NCBI GenBank assembly: GCA_029964075.1
Contig: CM057148.1
Span: 30,993,916 to 31,057,915 of the forward strand
DNA: 64,000 nt
Origin: Patiria pectinifera
Lineage: Eukaryota; Echinodermata; Asteroidea; Valvatida; Asterinidae
Direction: 5' to 3'
This document shows, piece after piece, positions 63,767 through 64,000 of the stretch; positions within the stretch are counted from its first letter, which is position 1, and every line of letters begins with the position of its first letter. The translations under genes and the position numbers were made by a program. The notes below the pieces were generated by a model. That model was not told where the DNA came from. It did no database searches and saw only the letters and a program-made list of their open reading frames with translations.

Positions 63767-64000
63767 ACCCTTAATTATGTGGTGGGTGCCACTGATAGCT
63801 TATTATAATTGTTCAACTGAGGTTAAGTGGTGCTTGTTCTTCGGTCAATGCTGAAGAGTAAGGGGTCTTTATCACCCTGCACCTTTAGACAAGTAATTAT
63901 GGTTTTGTATTTAAATATTATCTATTAGGGAGAATGATGTACATTGTTATTAGTTGAGTTGTTTAAATCAGCAGCGAAGTAGCTGTCTACAGTGTATTGT
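63767..64000. other. No gene
   Basis: Non-coding sequence to the window end. Confidence 0.5.

Overview
The window is eukaryotic, intron-poor repeat DNA made almost entirely of transposable elements. I found no host gene that I can defend. The element types (DIRS/Ngaro-like tyrosine-recombinase retrotransposons, Ty3/gypsy LTR elements, Helitrons, hAT-like MITEs with C/G-rich ends, a tRNA-derived SINE) and the abundance of tgtacatgtaca-like and taggcctaggcct-like motifs suggest a marine invertebrate animal (deuterostome or lophotrochozoan). I cannot name the species.

Layout. 1-2115: dispersed repeats and a hairpin-module array. 2116-8697: a tyrosine-recombinase (YR) retroelement, 'YR1'. Its gag is interrupted by a 2,386-bp DNA transposon with ~270-bp inverted repeats (3762-6147, 5-bp target duplication). 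Its reverse transcriptase (RT) has lost the catalytic motif, but its recombinase is intact. 9074-35730: a second YR element, 'YR2' (gag, RT-RNase H, recombinase remnant, SGNH hydrolase), is split by two LTR elements. The first is a gag-only LTR element (9138-16051, TSD TTTC). The second is a Ty3/gypsy element (19117-34067) that entered the RNase H codons. Its 5' LTR was in turn split by two head-to-tail Helitrons on the minus strand (19327-22808 and 22809-26031), each carrying a nested MITE. This gives a nest at least four levels deep, and every junction can be read at base level.

35940-39020: a heavily decayed third YR element, 'YR3'. 41795-44085: a satellite of ~82-bp units. 48487-48876: a hAT MITE with a perfect 8-bp TSD. 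49178-49399: a SINE. 50250-50790: an exact 90-bp tandem array. 50915-52480: an internally deleted 'YR4' that keeps only the end of the recombinase plus an SGNH hydrolase. 54640-55780: a second copy of a repeat seen at 1400-1950. 60300-62835: a second, truncated Ty3/gypsy element. 63167-63766: an intact 199-aa SGNH-hydrolase ORF.

How the parts fit. The YR elements share one plan: an AT-rich palindromic array, a leader, gag (AT-hook-like N-terminus, CCCH plus CCHC zinc fingers), RT-RNase H, tyrosine recombinase, SGNH hydrolase, a GC-rich inverted repeat, and arrays of short hairpin modules. No single copy has every part, so the plan is a composite inferred from four copies. LTR divergence judged by eye (gag-only element ~3%, gypsy ~1%) agrees with the nesting order. 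The two Helitron units differ from each other by ~4%, more than the LTRs that contain them.
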